Below, one piece after another: positions 12,030 to 21,578 of a stretch of 64,000 bases of DNA. This DNA is from Capitulum mitella (taxonomy: Eukaryota; Arthropoda; Thecostraca; Pollicipedomorpha; Pollicipedidae): the NCBI GenBank assembly GCA_030062745.1, contig CP099839.1, forward strand, positions 40,907,891 to 40,971,890. Reading direction: 5' to 3'. Numbering within the stretch: position 1 is the stretch's first letter; every line of letters starts with the position of its first letter. The position numbers and the translations under genes were made by a program. The notes beneath the pieces were generated by a model. It saw nothing but the letters and a program-made list of their open reading frames with translations. It made no database searches and was not told the origin of the DNA.

Positions 12030-13140
12030 GTGAGAGATTTGGCGCAGGCATTGTCACGTTATGTGTGTGTGGGGGACAGGCAAAGCTGCTTTGGCAAGTG
12101 CTTGAGATAATGATTTCGTTCTCGTATGATAGTCTGTAAGAGCTTTTTTACTAAGCGTTGAGTTATAATTTAATGTTGTGGGAGGAAACTGCCTTTCAAC
12201 CGTTTACAAATGCATTTCATAATAATGTTGAATTCATGATGTAAATGCAAACATCATAACAAGCAGAAGTTTGCATCATTCGCCATTTTGAAGATGAATG
12301 CCCAAAGTCAAAGACCTGGAAAATGGCAATGGGTACAGACCTGAACAGAAAAATCAACGCATGTTGGAGAACACAAGTATGCACTAGCGCCGAAACCTGG
12401 AAAAGAGGTTTGCTTATTTAAAGAAAATTGGGCGATAGCAAAAAGAACGAAGTTCAGTTGTTTTTTTCAGGATGGGGGAAGAAGGCAACCCAAATGAGGT
12501 CGGCTGTTGATCCGACAGAGCTTGCCCCCCCAGCCGAAAATGCAATCCGCCGTCCCTGCCTGGAGTCGAGTCACTACGAATGCCATGTGATACGTAGAAC
12601 GACGACAGTGACGACCACGACGACGCACGCTAGTCTTCATACGGCTATCCTGACTTGCACGAGGCACCTGGCATAAGCAGAAAGTTTGTATGCACCCAGG
12701 GCGTACATCAATTTCACCGCCACTCCGTTCCACAAACCAATCGCGGGCAACGTTGCAGAACACACAAACATAGTGGGCACGACGTCAGTACACCAGACAA
12801 CCATGCCAACGAAAGAGGAGGGAAAGGACAAGCGGAGCCGGTTTTGCCAAATCAGATCCGCAGCGGCGACCCCAATGCCGTCCGGCAGTGCCGACACGAG
12901 GGCGCTGCAGTCGCCAGCGATGGTATGTCCGCCGCTCGGCAACACGGGCGGTCGCCAGACGCGACGGACACGTTCCGTGACCAACGAACTCAGAAAGGAC
13001 AAGTTTTCTGCGCTCCGGCGGCGACCTCCCTGTGGCCGCAGGCTAAGCCCGGCGCGGGCATGAGCGCCGGCAGCGCCCGGTGCGTTGACCTCAGAGGAAA
13101 CTGGCTACTACGCTATTCCCGGCTCAGCCCGCTTAGGCGC
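12030..13140. other. Unassigned intergenic stretch
   Basis: Reading frames up to 171 codons occur at 12655-13170, but they overlap one another on both strands in GC-rich DNA, lack recognisable domains, and I see no convincing splice structure. No RNA gene was found. Confidence 0.5.
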
Positions 13141-13149
13141 GCGCAGACA

Positions 13150-13425
13150 CGCGTGAAATGCCCCGGCTAAGCTCGGCAAATCTGGCGGCGCCACTGCCGG
13201 CGGCCGGCCGAGCCGGCGCCGACACGTGGGGAGCGGCCGGCCGGGGCGCGCCGCCGCCGCCGCGGATTTCGGGAAACCGGAGCCGGCTCGTGGGAAGCCG
13301 GTGCCGGCCGCGCCGCCGCTAATCCGGCGTGCAGTGGCGCGGCCGGGCGAAACCACCCCGGACCGACCGGCAGGGCGGGCGGCCGGCTCACGGCGCGGCC
13401 CGAGACGGAAGTCTTCGTAGATAAT
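13150..13425. other. Extremely CpG-dense island
   Basis: About 275 bases consist largely of GCCGG/CCGGC words. Open frames run through all frames, as expected in stop-poor GC-rich DNA. It could be an unmethylated promoter-like island or an Ala/Arg/Gly/Pro-rich exon of an unrecognised gene. No ATG in good context with a following splice donor was identified. Confidence 0.45.
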
Positions 13426-13779
13426 GGGGAATGGGAGTGCAAATATCGCTGCGGAGCCGACTCTTTCCGAGAGTCTTAAGGTTTGAGGTCGAGCTGACGG
13501 TTAGGTTACTTGGCAGCCGACTTTCCATTCAACACTACATTGACCATAGATGAAAGGAAAGCTTCTAAGGATAAAAGAATGTAGTGATGCGTCCACATTC
13601 CGAAAATATGTTCAGGCTAACGTGTTCCGGTGTCCCGAGGGCATAAAAGAAAAGAATCACAGGGTGCGAAATGCGCCTTAATGCTTTCAAGTCTGCCCTT
13701 GAATTGCCCTGAAAGGCCCTGAGGGCCTTTTTACGTCTTACGCAGCCGACAGCCTCCAGGCGCACCCCCCCCCCCCCAC

Positions 13780-14270
13780 ATACATTGGGCAACCACTCCT
13801 CATGGACACGGTGCCCCTTACAGATAGGCGCTCTCGTACAGGCCAGGTAATTCTGAAATGCCCAGCGCCCCATGCAGGTCGGGCACCCCGTCTTCTTGTA
13901 CAGACGAGACGCCTCTTAAGAATTTGGCTCCCCTCACAGACCAGACACGTGTACGGTGCAGGCACCCCTTAGAGGTCAGGCGCCCCGTGCAGATTAAGCG
14001 CCCCTCGGGGCCTGGCAATCCTTGGCGAACGAGGCGCCCACTATGCATCAGGCGCCCCTCGGGGGCTCGGCTCTCTTGGCGAGCGAGGCGCCCCGTACAC
14101 ATCAGGCGCCCCTCATATACTTGGCGCCCCCTCTACAGACCAGGCGCCCGTAGGGGACACATGGCTACGATGCAGTCGCCCCTTTCAGGCCAGACCCTCT
14201 GCCCCTACAGATCAGGAGTCTCTTACATATTTGGTGCTCCGTCTACAGACCAGGCGCTCGTACGGGACTC
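13780..14270 (+). repeat. Degenerate tandem repeat (CAGGCGCCCCT type, about 20-45 bp)
   Basis: Variants of CAGGCGCCCCTNNNAGA and GGCGCCCCGTACACATCAGG repeat about twenty times, often paired with CTTGGCGAGCGAGGCGCC. Units are diverged and uneven. The core GGCGCC is itself a palindrome. Frames through it encode repeat peptides without family resemblance. Confidence 0.75.
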
Positions 14271-14279
14271 GTGCATGCA

Positions 14280-16450
14280 TTTAAATAAAAACATGCATTG
14301 ATAAACGTGCTTTTAAATCCGCAAAAAACGTAGGTAAACTACCAATTTTATTCTAAACAGACGGTACCCCTTTACGAATGATCCCTCCTCCTTTCGTCGC
14401 GCCCCTTGACCCCTGCATACATCGGTGCTGTTTGAGATCAGACACAACAGATCGCTCCCAGGAGGAAGAAGTAAAAACGATTTTAAAGTAGTCTTTTTAT
14501 GTATCGTCATGGGACACTCGCTAATTTTCAAACCTACGAGTGCACCCAGGAACGCCTGATCTTAGACACGCATATAAATGAATGAAGTTGCTGGCTTTGA
14601 AACCATTCCACCATCAATCGAGGCACGCAACGATAGTTCTTGAAATTTTGGGCGCAGCTGTGAAAGTCAAAGGCCTGGGGTCGCGAAAATGGGGAGGGGG
14701 AAAGTTGAATAGGCAGCCTCGTCATAATTCAGAAATGCAAGAGTGTTATGATACCGCATGGAAAAAAATGATTACAAATGGCTTTTGCCCACCGACTATG
14801 AAAACATTCCAATGTCTACATCCCGGGTTTAACGAAGCGCTCTGCTTACAGTCCAGCACACTCTACCATACTCGCAAGAGAAAGATGAGTTTGAGAGCCA
14901 TCGTCATCATACCAAATGACCAATCGTCGATTTTCCCCGCGATTACCAGCATATTGGTGGAAACGGTTTATCTGTCCAGGCCATCGCATCGCGTCTGACT
15001 CCCACCAGGCGGTGCATCATGCTCTTCACAGCCCAGGGATTCCCCACGGATCGGCCACAGCGGATTTCCATGGCGGATTTATACAGTGACCATTAGAATG
15101 CGCAACATGGCTTCGCAACTGACCTCGGGGGCAGACTCAGACTGACTGTGCTGCCATCTGTTGGCCAGACAATCAATTTCATTAAGGAATGCTATCGGTA
15201 GCAGCTTTTTCACGCCAGTCTTTTATAGTCCAGTGAAGAGGTACGGCCTTCATCGTTTGTGGCGTGAACGGAGGATTCAGTCTGGTACGCTACGATTCCC
15301 TTGATGCGACGATACGCAATGCCAGTACAATTTTTTTCTGCAAACAGTTCACGTCAGTTCTTAATGAAATTTTTACTCAGCCGTTGATTAAGTTATTGTG
15401 CGTATACGTCAATAGGGGTTGTTTCATATTATAAAAAGCCCAAATATTTTGGCACAACTTGATATGCCTTTGCCAGTGCCAATGATTAGTCACTGATCCC
15501 ACGGAAGAAGGCATGCCAAGTTACTCCGAAATATTTTGAGTTCTTTTTTACATCAAACAACCCCTTCAGTCAAGAATGCCCCCCCCCCCCCAAGACTTCG
15601 TCGGGCTCACATATGGTTTAATCACGCTCATGGCAAACAGTTGAAGCATGGTCACATCCAAGGCCATTTGTCCGATAGACGGCACGTCGTTCCATCCATC
15701 GTTACCACCAGCCTTACTTCCTTATCGCGAATGTTAACGTTCGGTGATTACCATTACGTTCACATTTGCTCGCGAGGGACGGACAGATTAAATAACAAAC
15801 AGTAAACAAGCAGACCACAGCCGAATAACACTTCAGCAGCCGAAACTGAAACGCGTTAGTCCGAGAACAAACCAGACTTCCACCCACAAATGTCGAAAAG
15901 GGATCCAGACAGCTCCAGGAAGTAACTTCAGATGAAGTTTCTGTCTCCACGTCTCTAGTGAGGGAAGGATTTTCCATATCCAAAGAGGCCGTCTTCCGGC
16001 TGAGCCTCCAAAATTATGACGCCTCGGCTTAACTCGCACCTTATGCAAGCCTTCCAACGAAGACATGGGACTAGTGAGCCGCAGGGCCTCTCAGAATATC
16101 AAAGTCGCTCTAGAATGGCAGCAACATTTGAAACAACATCTTCCAAAGGTTCATTTATTGGGGAAGCGCTACCGCTCCAAAATAATATGCGCACATATAG
16201 CTGTAAACGTTACCAAACTCATAACTGGGGAAAACCCAGGCCAAAAAGCCAACAATTTCAACAACGCAATGGCAAGGAAGGTTTAAAAAGTACCCTAAAT
16301 ACTGTCGTAAAAAGGCAAGTGGAACATACTGGCCTTCTTACATGTTCAGTGTCAAAACATGCAATTCCCACAATGAGGTTTACCGGCAAAAAACCGTATG
16401 GCAAAACGCAATGGCACTGCGATCGCAAACAGCGTATCCTAGTCCATACT
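14280..16450. other. Unassigned intergenic stretch
   Basis: I found no coding exon, transposon terminus or RNA gene. Single-copy-looking DNA of mixed composition; frames of up to 148 codons (16016-16462) lack recognisable domains and codon bias. Confidence 0.5.
16154..16159 (-). terminator. Possible APEH poly(A) signal
   Basis: TTTATT on the plus strand reads AATAAA on the minus strand, about 740 nt after the APEH stop. Position fits a 3'UTR but there is no independent support. Confidence 0.3.
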
Positions 16451-16897
16451 TACAATTGCTAAGTTTGTAATATATGCCTCAGTGGTACTAATCTTTCCTA
16501 ATTCCACGTCCTAATCCGTCCTATTTGAACATATCTCTGTACCTCCCCGTTTATCCATTGCTGGTAGCGACAAGCAAGAGATTCGCGTAAAAAATGCCTG
16601 GGTTCCAAATGCACAACTATTCAATGTGCGCGCATCTTGTGACAACGTAGCAAACGTAAAAATACCTTCACCAGTACGCAGGCGGGTACTCTGTACCCGT
16701 TAGGCGCGGTGCCTTCAGCCGGTGGCTGGGGTGGCAGGTCACACAGGCCATCTCAGAGGAACCAGACCCAAAATAACAGGCCGCGCCGCCGGCGCACGGC
16801 TGGCCCGGCCGTGACAGCCAGAGGCCGCGGGTGCCACCGCCTCCGCCCCGCCAGATCGGCGACGCACAGACCGGCGTCCCGCGGCCGCCACAGCCTC

Positions 16898-18985
16898 CTA
16901 GAGGTCCGGGGTGTGGTCGAGCTTCTCGCAGAACCAGACGGCGGCGTGCACCATCACGTCGCCGTTGACGCCCGGCTTGGCCAGCGGGTGGCAGTCGTCG
17001 TAGTAGCGCACCTCGGTCGCCACGCCGCGCACCCGCAGCGCGTGGTGGTAGTGCAGCGCCTGATACGGCACCACGCGCCGGTCGGCCGAGCCCAGCAGCA
17101 ACAGCGTTGGCGCCCGCACGGCGTCCACGTGGCTGATGGGCGAGCGCTCCAGCATGGCGGCCAGCATGGCCGGCGTCGGCACCAGGCGCGGATCGTAGTC
17201 GGTGCCCGACTCGACGTAGTTCCAGTCGGGAATGTCGGTGCCCTCCAGCATGGCGGAGACGTCGCAGACGGGGTTGCGCGCCGCCACGGCGTGCACCAGT
17301 TCCGGGTGCTGGCCGCTCAGGTGCGTCACCAGGAAACCGCCGTGCGAGCCGCCGTACGCGCCCACCCGCTCCCCGTCCAGGCCGGGCTCCACCAGCAGCG
17401 TATGGCGCACCGCGTGCGCGCAGTCGGCCACGTCCAGTTCGCCGACGTTGCCGGGCAGCGCGTGCAGCGCGAGCTCGCCGGCGCCGGTCGAGCCGCGGTA
17501 GTTGATCAGCAGCACGGCCAGGCCCAGCTGGCTGAACAGCGCCACGTGCGCCGACCACGAGTCGGTCATGACGCCGTGCGGGCCGCCGTGCGGGAAGACG
17601 ACGAGCGGCGCGCGGCCGGCGCCGGCCGGCGGCGCCACCAGCAGGCCCGAGTACGGCACCGTGTCCAGCCGGGTCGGCTCGGGGCGGCTGAACACCAGCG
17701 CGCGCACGGTCGCCTCCGAGACGGGCCGGCTGTCGGTCAGCGCGGTGAATTCGGCGTCGCCGGGCCGCTTGACGACCAGCTGCGGCGGCCGCAGCAGGCT
17801 GGAGCGCACGCCGGCCAGCAGCCGGCCGCAGGCGTGCAGCACGGTCACGTCGTGGCAGCCGTGGTCGCGCCGCTCGCCCGTCAGCACGTCCACGGTGAAG
17901 GTGCCCGTCTGTGTGCCCTGCGGCGTCGAGAGACACACCTCCCGCTCGGAGAGCCAGCAGGCGGCCGGCAGCTGCTGCAGGTAGAGGCCCGCGTACCCGG
18001 CCTCGGCCGGCTTCTGCACCAGGTCCAGCACGACGGCGGCCGCGTCGCCGTCCGGCCCGCTGCGCATGAGGCGCGCGCCCTTGTGGTGCGGCCCGCCGGC
18101 GGCCGACTCCAACCACAGCACGGTGCTGCCGTCCGGCGAAACACGGGGCGAACGACACGAGAGCGCCGCGCCGCCGGCACTCAGCCGCCGGTCGGCGCCG
18201 CCCTCCAGACTCAGCTCGCGTACCTGCGACGCCCGGTTGGTGCAGTAGATGATGCCCAGCCGGCGCGGCGCGTTCTCCCAGGCGACGGCGACCACGGAGA
18301 GCCGGCCCTGGCGGCGGCGCCAGCGCGCCTGGCCCAGCGACACGTCATCGGCCGGCGCCAGCACGGTCAGCTCCGCCGACGGCACGTCCAGCACCACCAC
18401 CACCGGACAGTGCTGGCCGGTCATCTGCTCGCCCCAGTCTTCGTACCAGCGGCTCTCGGCCCCCTTCTCGGCGTCCTCCTTGGCATTGTCGTCGAAGAAT
18501 GATGCCGCTGGAGGTCGCTTCTTTTCTGCCATGTACAGCAGATGGTTCTCATCCTGGCTCCACTCAAATGAGCTGAACTCGCCAGTTGTTAATACTGGGC
18601 CATGTTTGTTGATGGCATGAAGGTCCAGAACTTGAGTGAGCTGATCTTCAGACCAGATTTCCAAGAACCACTGGTCTTTCTTATCACCTGCATCCTTCTT
18701 ACGGAAGATCGCCTTCTGCTTCTGAGATGGTGAATAGCATACCACTGTGTTTTGAGCAAGTGGCTGTGCTGGGGCTGCAACAATTAGTTCCAACTTAAGT
18801 GGGTCCAGGACAAATGTTCTTTCAAACTTAACTGCTTCAGACATTTCCACTGCATGCTGGGACCAGGTTGTCTGCAGTTTGGTGAAATTGCTGTCATCAT
18901 TTACAGCCACTGCTGCTTGTGTCAGAGTGGGTATCTTTGTTAGGAATCTGGTCTTCTTTACAATGGCTTTCACTAAAGATGACAT
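16898..18985 (-). CDS. APEH: Acylaminoacyl-peptidase (acylpeptide hydrolase), single coding exon
   Basis: The enzyme is a cytosolic serine peptidase of the prolyl oligopeptidase clan (family S9C) that removes N-acylated residues from the ends of short peptides. The N-terminal two-thirds is the variable beta-propeller with the family's SRWYEDWGEQMTGQ region. The C-terminal alpha/beta-hydrolase domain carries the oxyanion segment PHGGPHG, nucleophile Ser in YGGSHGG (residue 547), Asp in GSADRR (635) and His in DDCHP (666). At 695 residues it is slightly shorter than the human enzyme (732). The start is the Met of MSSLVKAIVKK because an excellent splice acceptor (TACCTCTTTTCAG) lies just upstream; a Met 13 codons further up would fall in that intron. 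The coding part has no intron, unlike vertebrate APEH. Composition changes abruptly inside the exon near 18510: upstream codons are AT-rich and CpG-poor, downstream ones extremely GC-rich. Confidence 0.96.
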   Translation of the reverse strand: MSSLVKAIVKKTRFLTKIPTLTQAAVAVNDDSNFTKLQTTWSQHAVEMSEAVKFERTFVLDPLKLELIVAAPAQPLAQNTVVCYSPSQKQKAIFRKKDAGDKKDQWFLEIWSEDQLTQVLDLHAINKHGPVLTTGEFSSFEWSQDENHLLYMAEKKRPPAASFFDDNAKEDAEKGAESRWYEDWGEQMTGQHCPVVVVLDVPSAELTVLAPADDVSLGQARWRRRQGRLSVVAVAWENAPRRLGIIYCTNRASQVRELSLEGGADRRLSAGGAALSCRSPRVSPDGSTVLWLESAAGGPHHKGARLMRSGPDGDAAAVVLDLVQKPAEAGYAGLYLQQLPAACWLSEREVCLSTPQGTQTGTFTVDVLTGERRDHGCHDVTVLHACGRLLAGVRSSLLRPPQLVVKRPGDAEFTALTDSRPVSEATVRALVFSRPEPTRLDTVPYSGLLVAPPAGAGRAPLVVFPHGGPHGVMTDSWSAHVALFSQLGLAVLLINYRGSTGAGELALHALPGNVGELDVADCAHAVRHTLLVEPGLDGERVGAYGGSHGGFLVTHLSGQHPELVHAVAARNPVCDVSAMLEGTDIPDWNYVESGTDYDPRLVPTPAMLAAMLERSPISHVDAVRAPTLLLLGSADRRVVPYQALHYHHALRVRGVATEVRYYDDCHPLAKPGVNGDVMVHAAVWFCEKLDHTPDL

Positions 18986-18992
18986 GTTGACT

Positions 18993-19437
18993 CTGAAAAG
19001 AGGTACTGTGCATACATTCCACAAAGTGGTCGTTATTCATTTATTAGTTGTGACCATGGCTGTCATCAGACCATCAAAGCAAAATAGTCACAAAACAATA
19101 ACTGGTAAATCATCTAATATTGCAAAGTTTGCACACTGTAGAGTGTGCTACAAATTAAAGACAATGAAAAAGAGCTAGCTATCTTCACTGAGCATGACAG
19201 CAAACACGGAAAAATGTGCTGGTTACGTTGTTAAATATAAAAAAACAATAATGGGTTTGCCAATCTGTTATAGAACATTCAAATTGAAGCCAACAGTAGA
19301 ATGTCAAACATTTCACAGTGATGTTTATCTATGAATACTTTCAACTTTACTGTCCGTCTCAAATCAAGAATGCCACATCCTGGCACAAATCAACCCAACG
19401 GTCCCCATGAAATATGTGGCGAGATAAGTATACTTAC
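18993..19437 (-). other. Putative APEH 5'UTR intron
   Basis: On the minus strand a consensus donor (AAT|GTAAGTAT, exon ending at 19438) precedes a pyrimidine-rich acceptor (CTCTTTTCAG, exon resuming at 18992), seven bases before the APEH start codon. Both sites match splice consensus well, but the intron is inferred. Confidence 0.6.
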
Positions 19438-19750
19438 ATTATACTGCACACCTGCGCCGAGCGGAAAGATACGGAGACCTTGACGCAGCAGAGGCAAATC
19501 TCGTTATGGTGAGCAGCTACAGATTGTGATGCAGTAGGGTGCGGCAGTGCTGTTGGTAGGTCATTTTTGACATTTATTCGGGCCAGTACAAGGGAAGTGG
19601 GGAATATCTGCATAACATCATGTTACCTTTGTAGTTCCTCGATGGTTTTGTGTAATCGTTAATTCTCGACGCGATCAATACGGGTTATAGTGAGCATGGT
19701 TATTCTGTGGCACCTCCCGTACGGTATAGAGAATGGTAACCAGATCTAAA
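19438..19750. promoter_or_regulatory. Probable divergent promoter of APEH and MOB3
   Basis: This segment keeps a normal to high CpG content (for example TGCGCCGAGCGG, CTCGACGCGATC) while the DNA on both sides is CpG-poor. APEH is transcribed leftward from a predicted 5'UTR exon ending at 19438. A plus-strand donor-like ATG|GTGAGC at 19509 could end a non-coding first exon of MOB3. No TATA box was seen. Transcription start sites cannot be placed from sequence. Confidence 0.5.
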
Positions 19751-19919
19751 GAAAAACCAGCAGTTTCAGGTAGGTTAGGCTGCATCAAGCCCTTCACAAA
19801 GGCTACATGAATGAAGTCCTGCTCTCCCCTTAGCAAATGGTCAGGGTCTGCCAGTGGATGACAGGTAGATGGTTAAGGCTAGATGAGATCCTGTCAGGAA
19901 TCTTGAGCAAATGCCCTTT

Positions 19920-20022
19920 ATAGCCCCCCTAAAAAAAACAACATATACGAAAAAATTAAAATGACCGGTGGGGAGGGAAAAAAATCGTTTCAAAAAATAA
20001 AAATTTTTAAAAAAGATTTTAA

Positions 20023-20073
<51 letters not shown>

Positions 20074-20250
20074 GTTAGTTTGTGTTGTTTTGTGTTGTGT
20101 TTGTTTTTTTTTGGTTTTGGTTTTGTTTGTTGGTTGAGGGTAAATGGGTTTGGGCCATTGTGTTGTTTTTTTTTTTTTTTCCTTTTTTACTCCCTTTTCT
20201 CTTCCCCCCCCGATTTTGTTCCCCTTGGTTGTTTTTTCCCCTAGGTAAAA
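19920..20250. repeat. Low-complexity tract with about 46-nt poly(T) and C-free stretch
   Basis: A-rich sequence passes into T(46) at 20026-20071, then into almost pure T/G DNA to about 20154, with no C between the poly(T) and GGGCC at 20151. A T- and C-homopolymer-rich part follows to 20240. It may be the tail of a minus-strand retroposon, or an unreliable consensus in the assembly. Confidence 0.7.
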
Positions 20251-20807
20251 ATTACATGCAGACCTAGTTTCATTGTTGTTCCTAGGCTCTTTTGTCATTG
20301 TTGCCATTTTAATGTTATGTGCCCATCTAGTACATACCTACTTTCCTTGTTTCTTACACCTCAATGCAGGCAATGTTCATGAAACTGTCAGCTGCCCCAG
20401 ACTTGTTGAGTCCAGATGTTGGCCTATGGGTCTGAGTGAGCCTGTTGTGAGTTTTTTTTGCTCCTGTATCTGTTTGCTTTTTATGATGCAGACATTGTAA
20501 ACTACTCTTTATGCTCCTCAGATGATTTTGTTGGCTGTTTTGCAGTACTCATATGTTCATTTGCATTCTTGTATTGTGTATCCATTCTGTATCCTGGTGC
20601 AGTTTTTACTCCCTGTTTTTTATTTGTGTGTGATCCTGTCATGCTCTTCGACTTGAATGGCCGTCAACAGTTGTACTACCCTATGAATGGAGAGGTCATT
20701 TGTGGCCTCTGCCACACCAGGACTGAGGGCATGATTGAGATAACAAGCCTGCTGTTTATGATGCAACTTGTACCACTGTAGCTGTACCACTGCCACTGTA
20801 GCCACCA

Positions 20808-21125
20808 GTGTTGGAAAGATGTTTGCTGGTGCTGAAGAGCACTGGAAAATATGTGCTACAGAAACATTTGATACTCCAAAAGTGTGATCCTGTGCCTCCA
20901 TCAAAAAGTGGCATTATAACCATGTTGACAAATTTCTTATGCTGCAAGTAAATGACTTTGTCTCCATTCATTAAGAACCAGGTATGATGCCATAACTGAA
21001 TTACACAAAGGATGCCTATGTAAACCATTATAACTCCTTGCAGAATTTTGCACTCCAAAACAAAACTTATACTCCTGCACCAAGAACAAAAACCAAATTT
21101 TTGATCCTGGTAGCCACTGCCTAGC
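20808..21125 (+). repeat. Interspersed repeat family R1, copy 1
   Basis: About 300 bp matches the copies at 50513-50800 and 34125-34415 (inverted), with landmarks GAAGAGCACTGGAAAATATG, TGTTGACAAATTTC, AACCAGGTATGATG, TTTGCACTCC and CAAGAACAAAAACCAAATTT in the same order. It is non-coding, and no terminal inverted repeat, poly(A) tail or target duplication was recognised. Family unknown. Confidence 0.7.
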
Positions 21126-21578
21126 AATCAGCAGGTTTAGATTCTGAATGCATTATGTCAGCTGCAAAACAATATTAAGTACAAGAAATGGACATGAATG
21201 AAGATCCCCTAAATGTGGAAACAAAGCTTCAATTTCATAACACTGATTTGAAGAGTTTGGGTACATGCAGTTGAACAAGACTTCTGATTCATGACATTAG
21301 CAAAGAGATAATGCTGTGCTAGCATCTGGTATCCTGCAATGTTTTATTCTCTGTATAGGTACTTTGTATTTTGCTAAAAAGAGCCACCTCAGCACATAGC
21401 AATATGAGTGTAATGTATTTGATTTTATGATATCATGGTAGTAACCATATTTGTGTGATGTTTAGAGCACTTCCATCATCACATTATATGTGTTTATAAT
21501 GCTAAAAACTCATTTGCAGATGTCTGATGCCATTGCAGCTACAGGGCACATGACCTGAGTTTCTGATCCACAGAAGAA

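Noticed and set aside
12260-13100. Possible protein gene in overlapping frames at 12.4-13.1 kb
   Set aside because: Frames compete on both strands, contain no recognised motif and lack coherent splice sites.
16668-18158. 496-codon minus-strand frame overlapping APEH
   Set aside because: Other reading frame of the same strand; Arg/Ala-rich noise, while the APEH frame has the full catalytic triad.
16709-18502. 597-codon plus-strand frame
   Set aside because: Antisense shadow of APEH in stop-poor GC-rich DNA; composition is His/Arg/Ala-rich with no domain.
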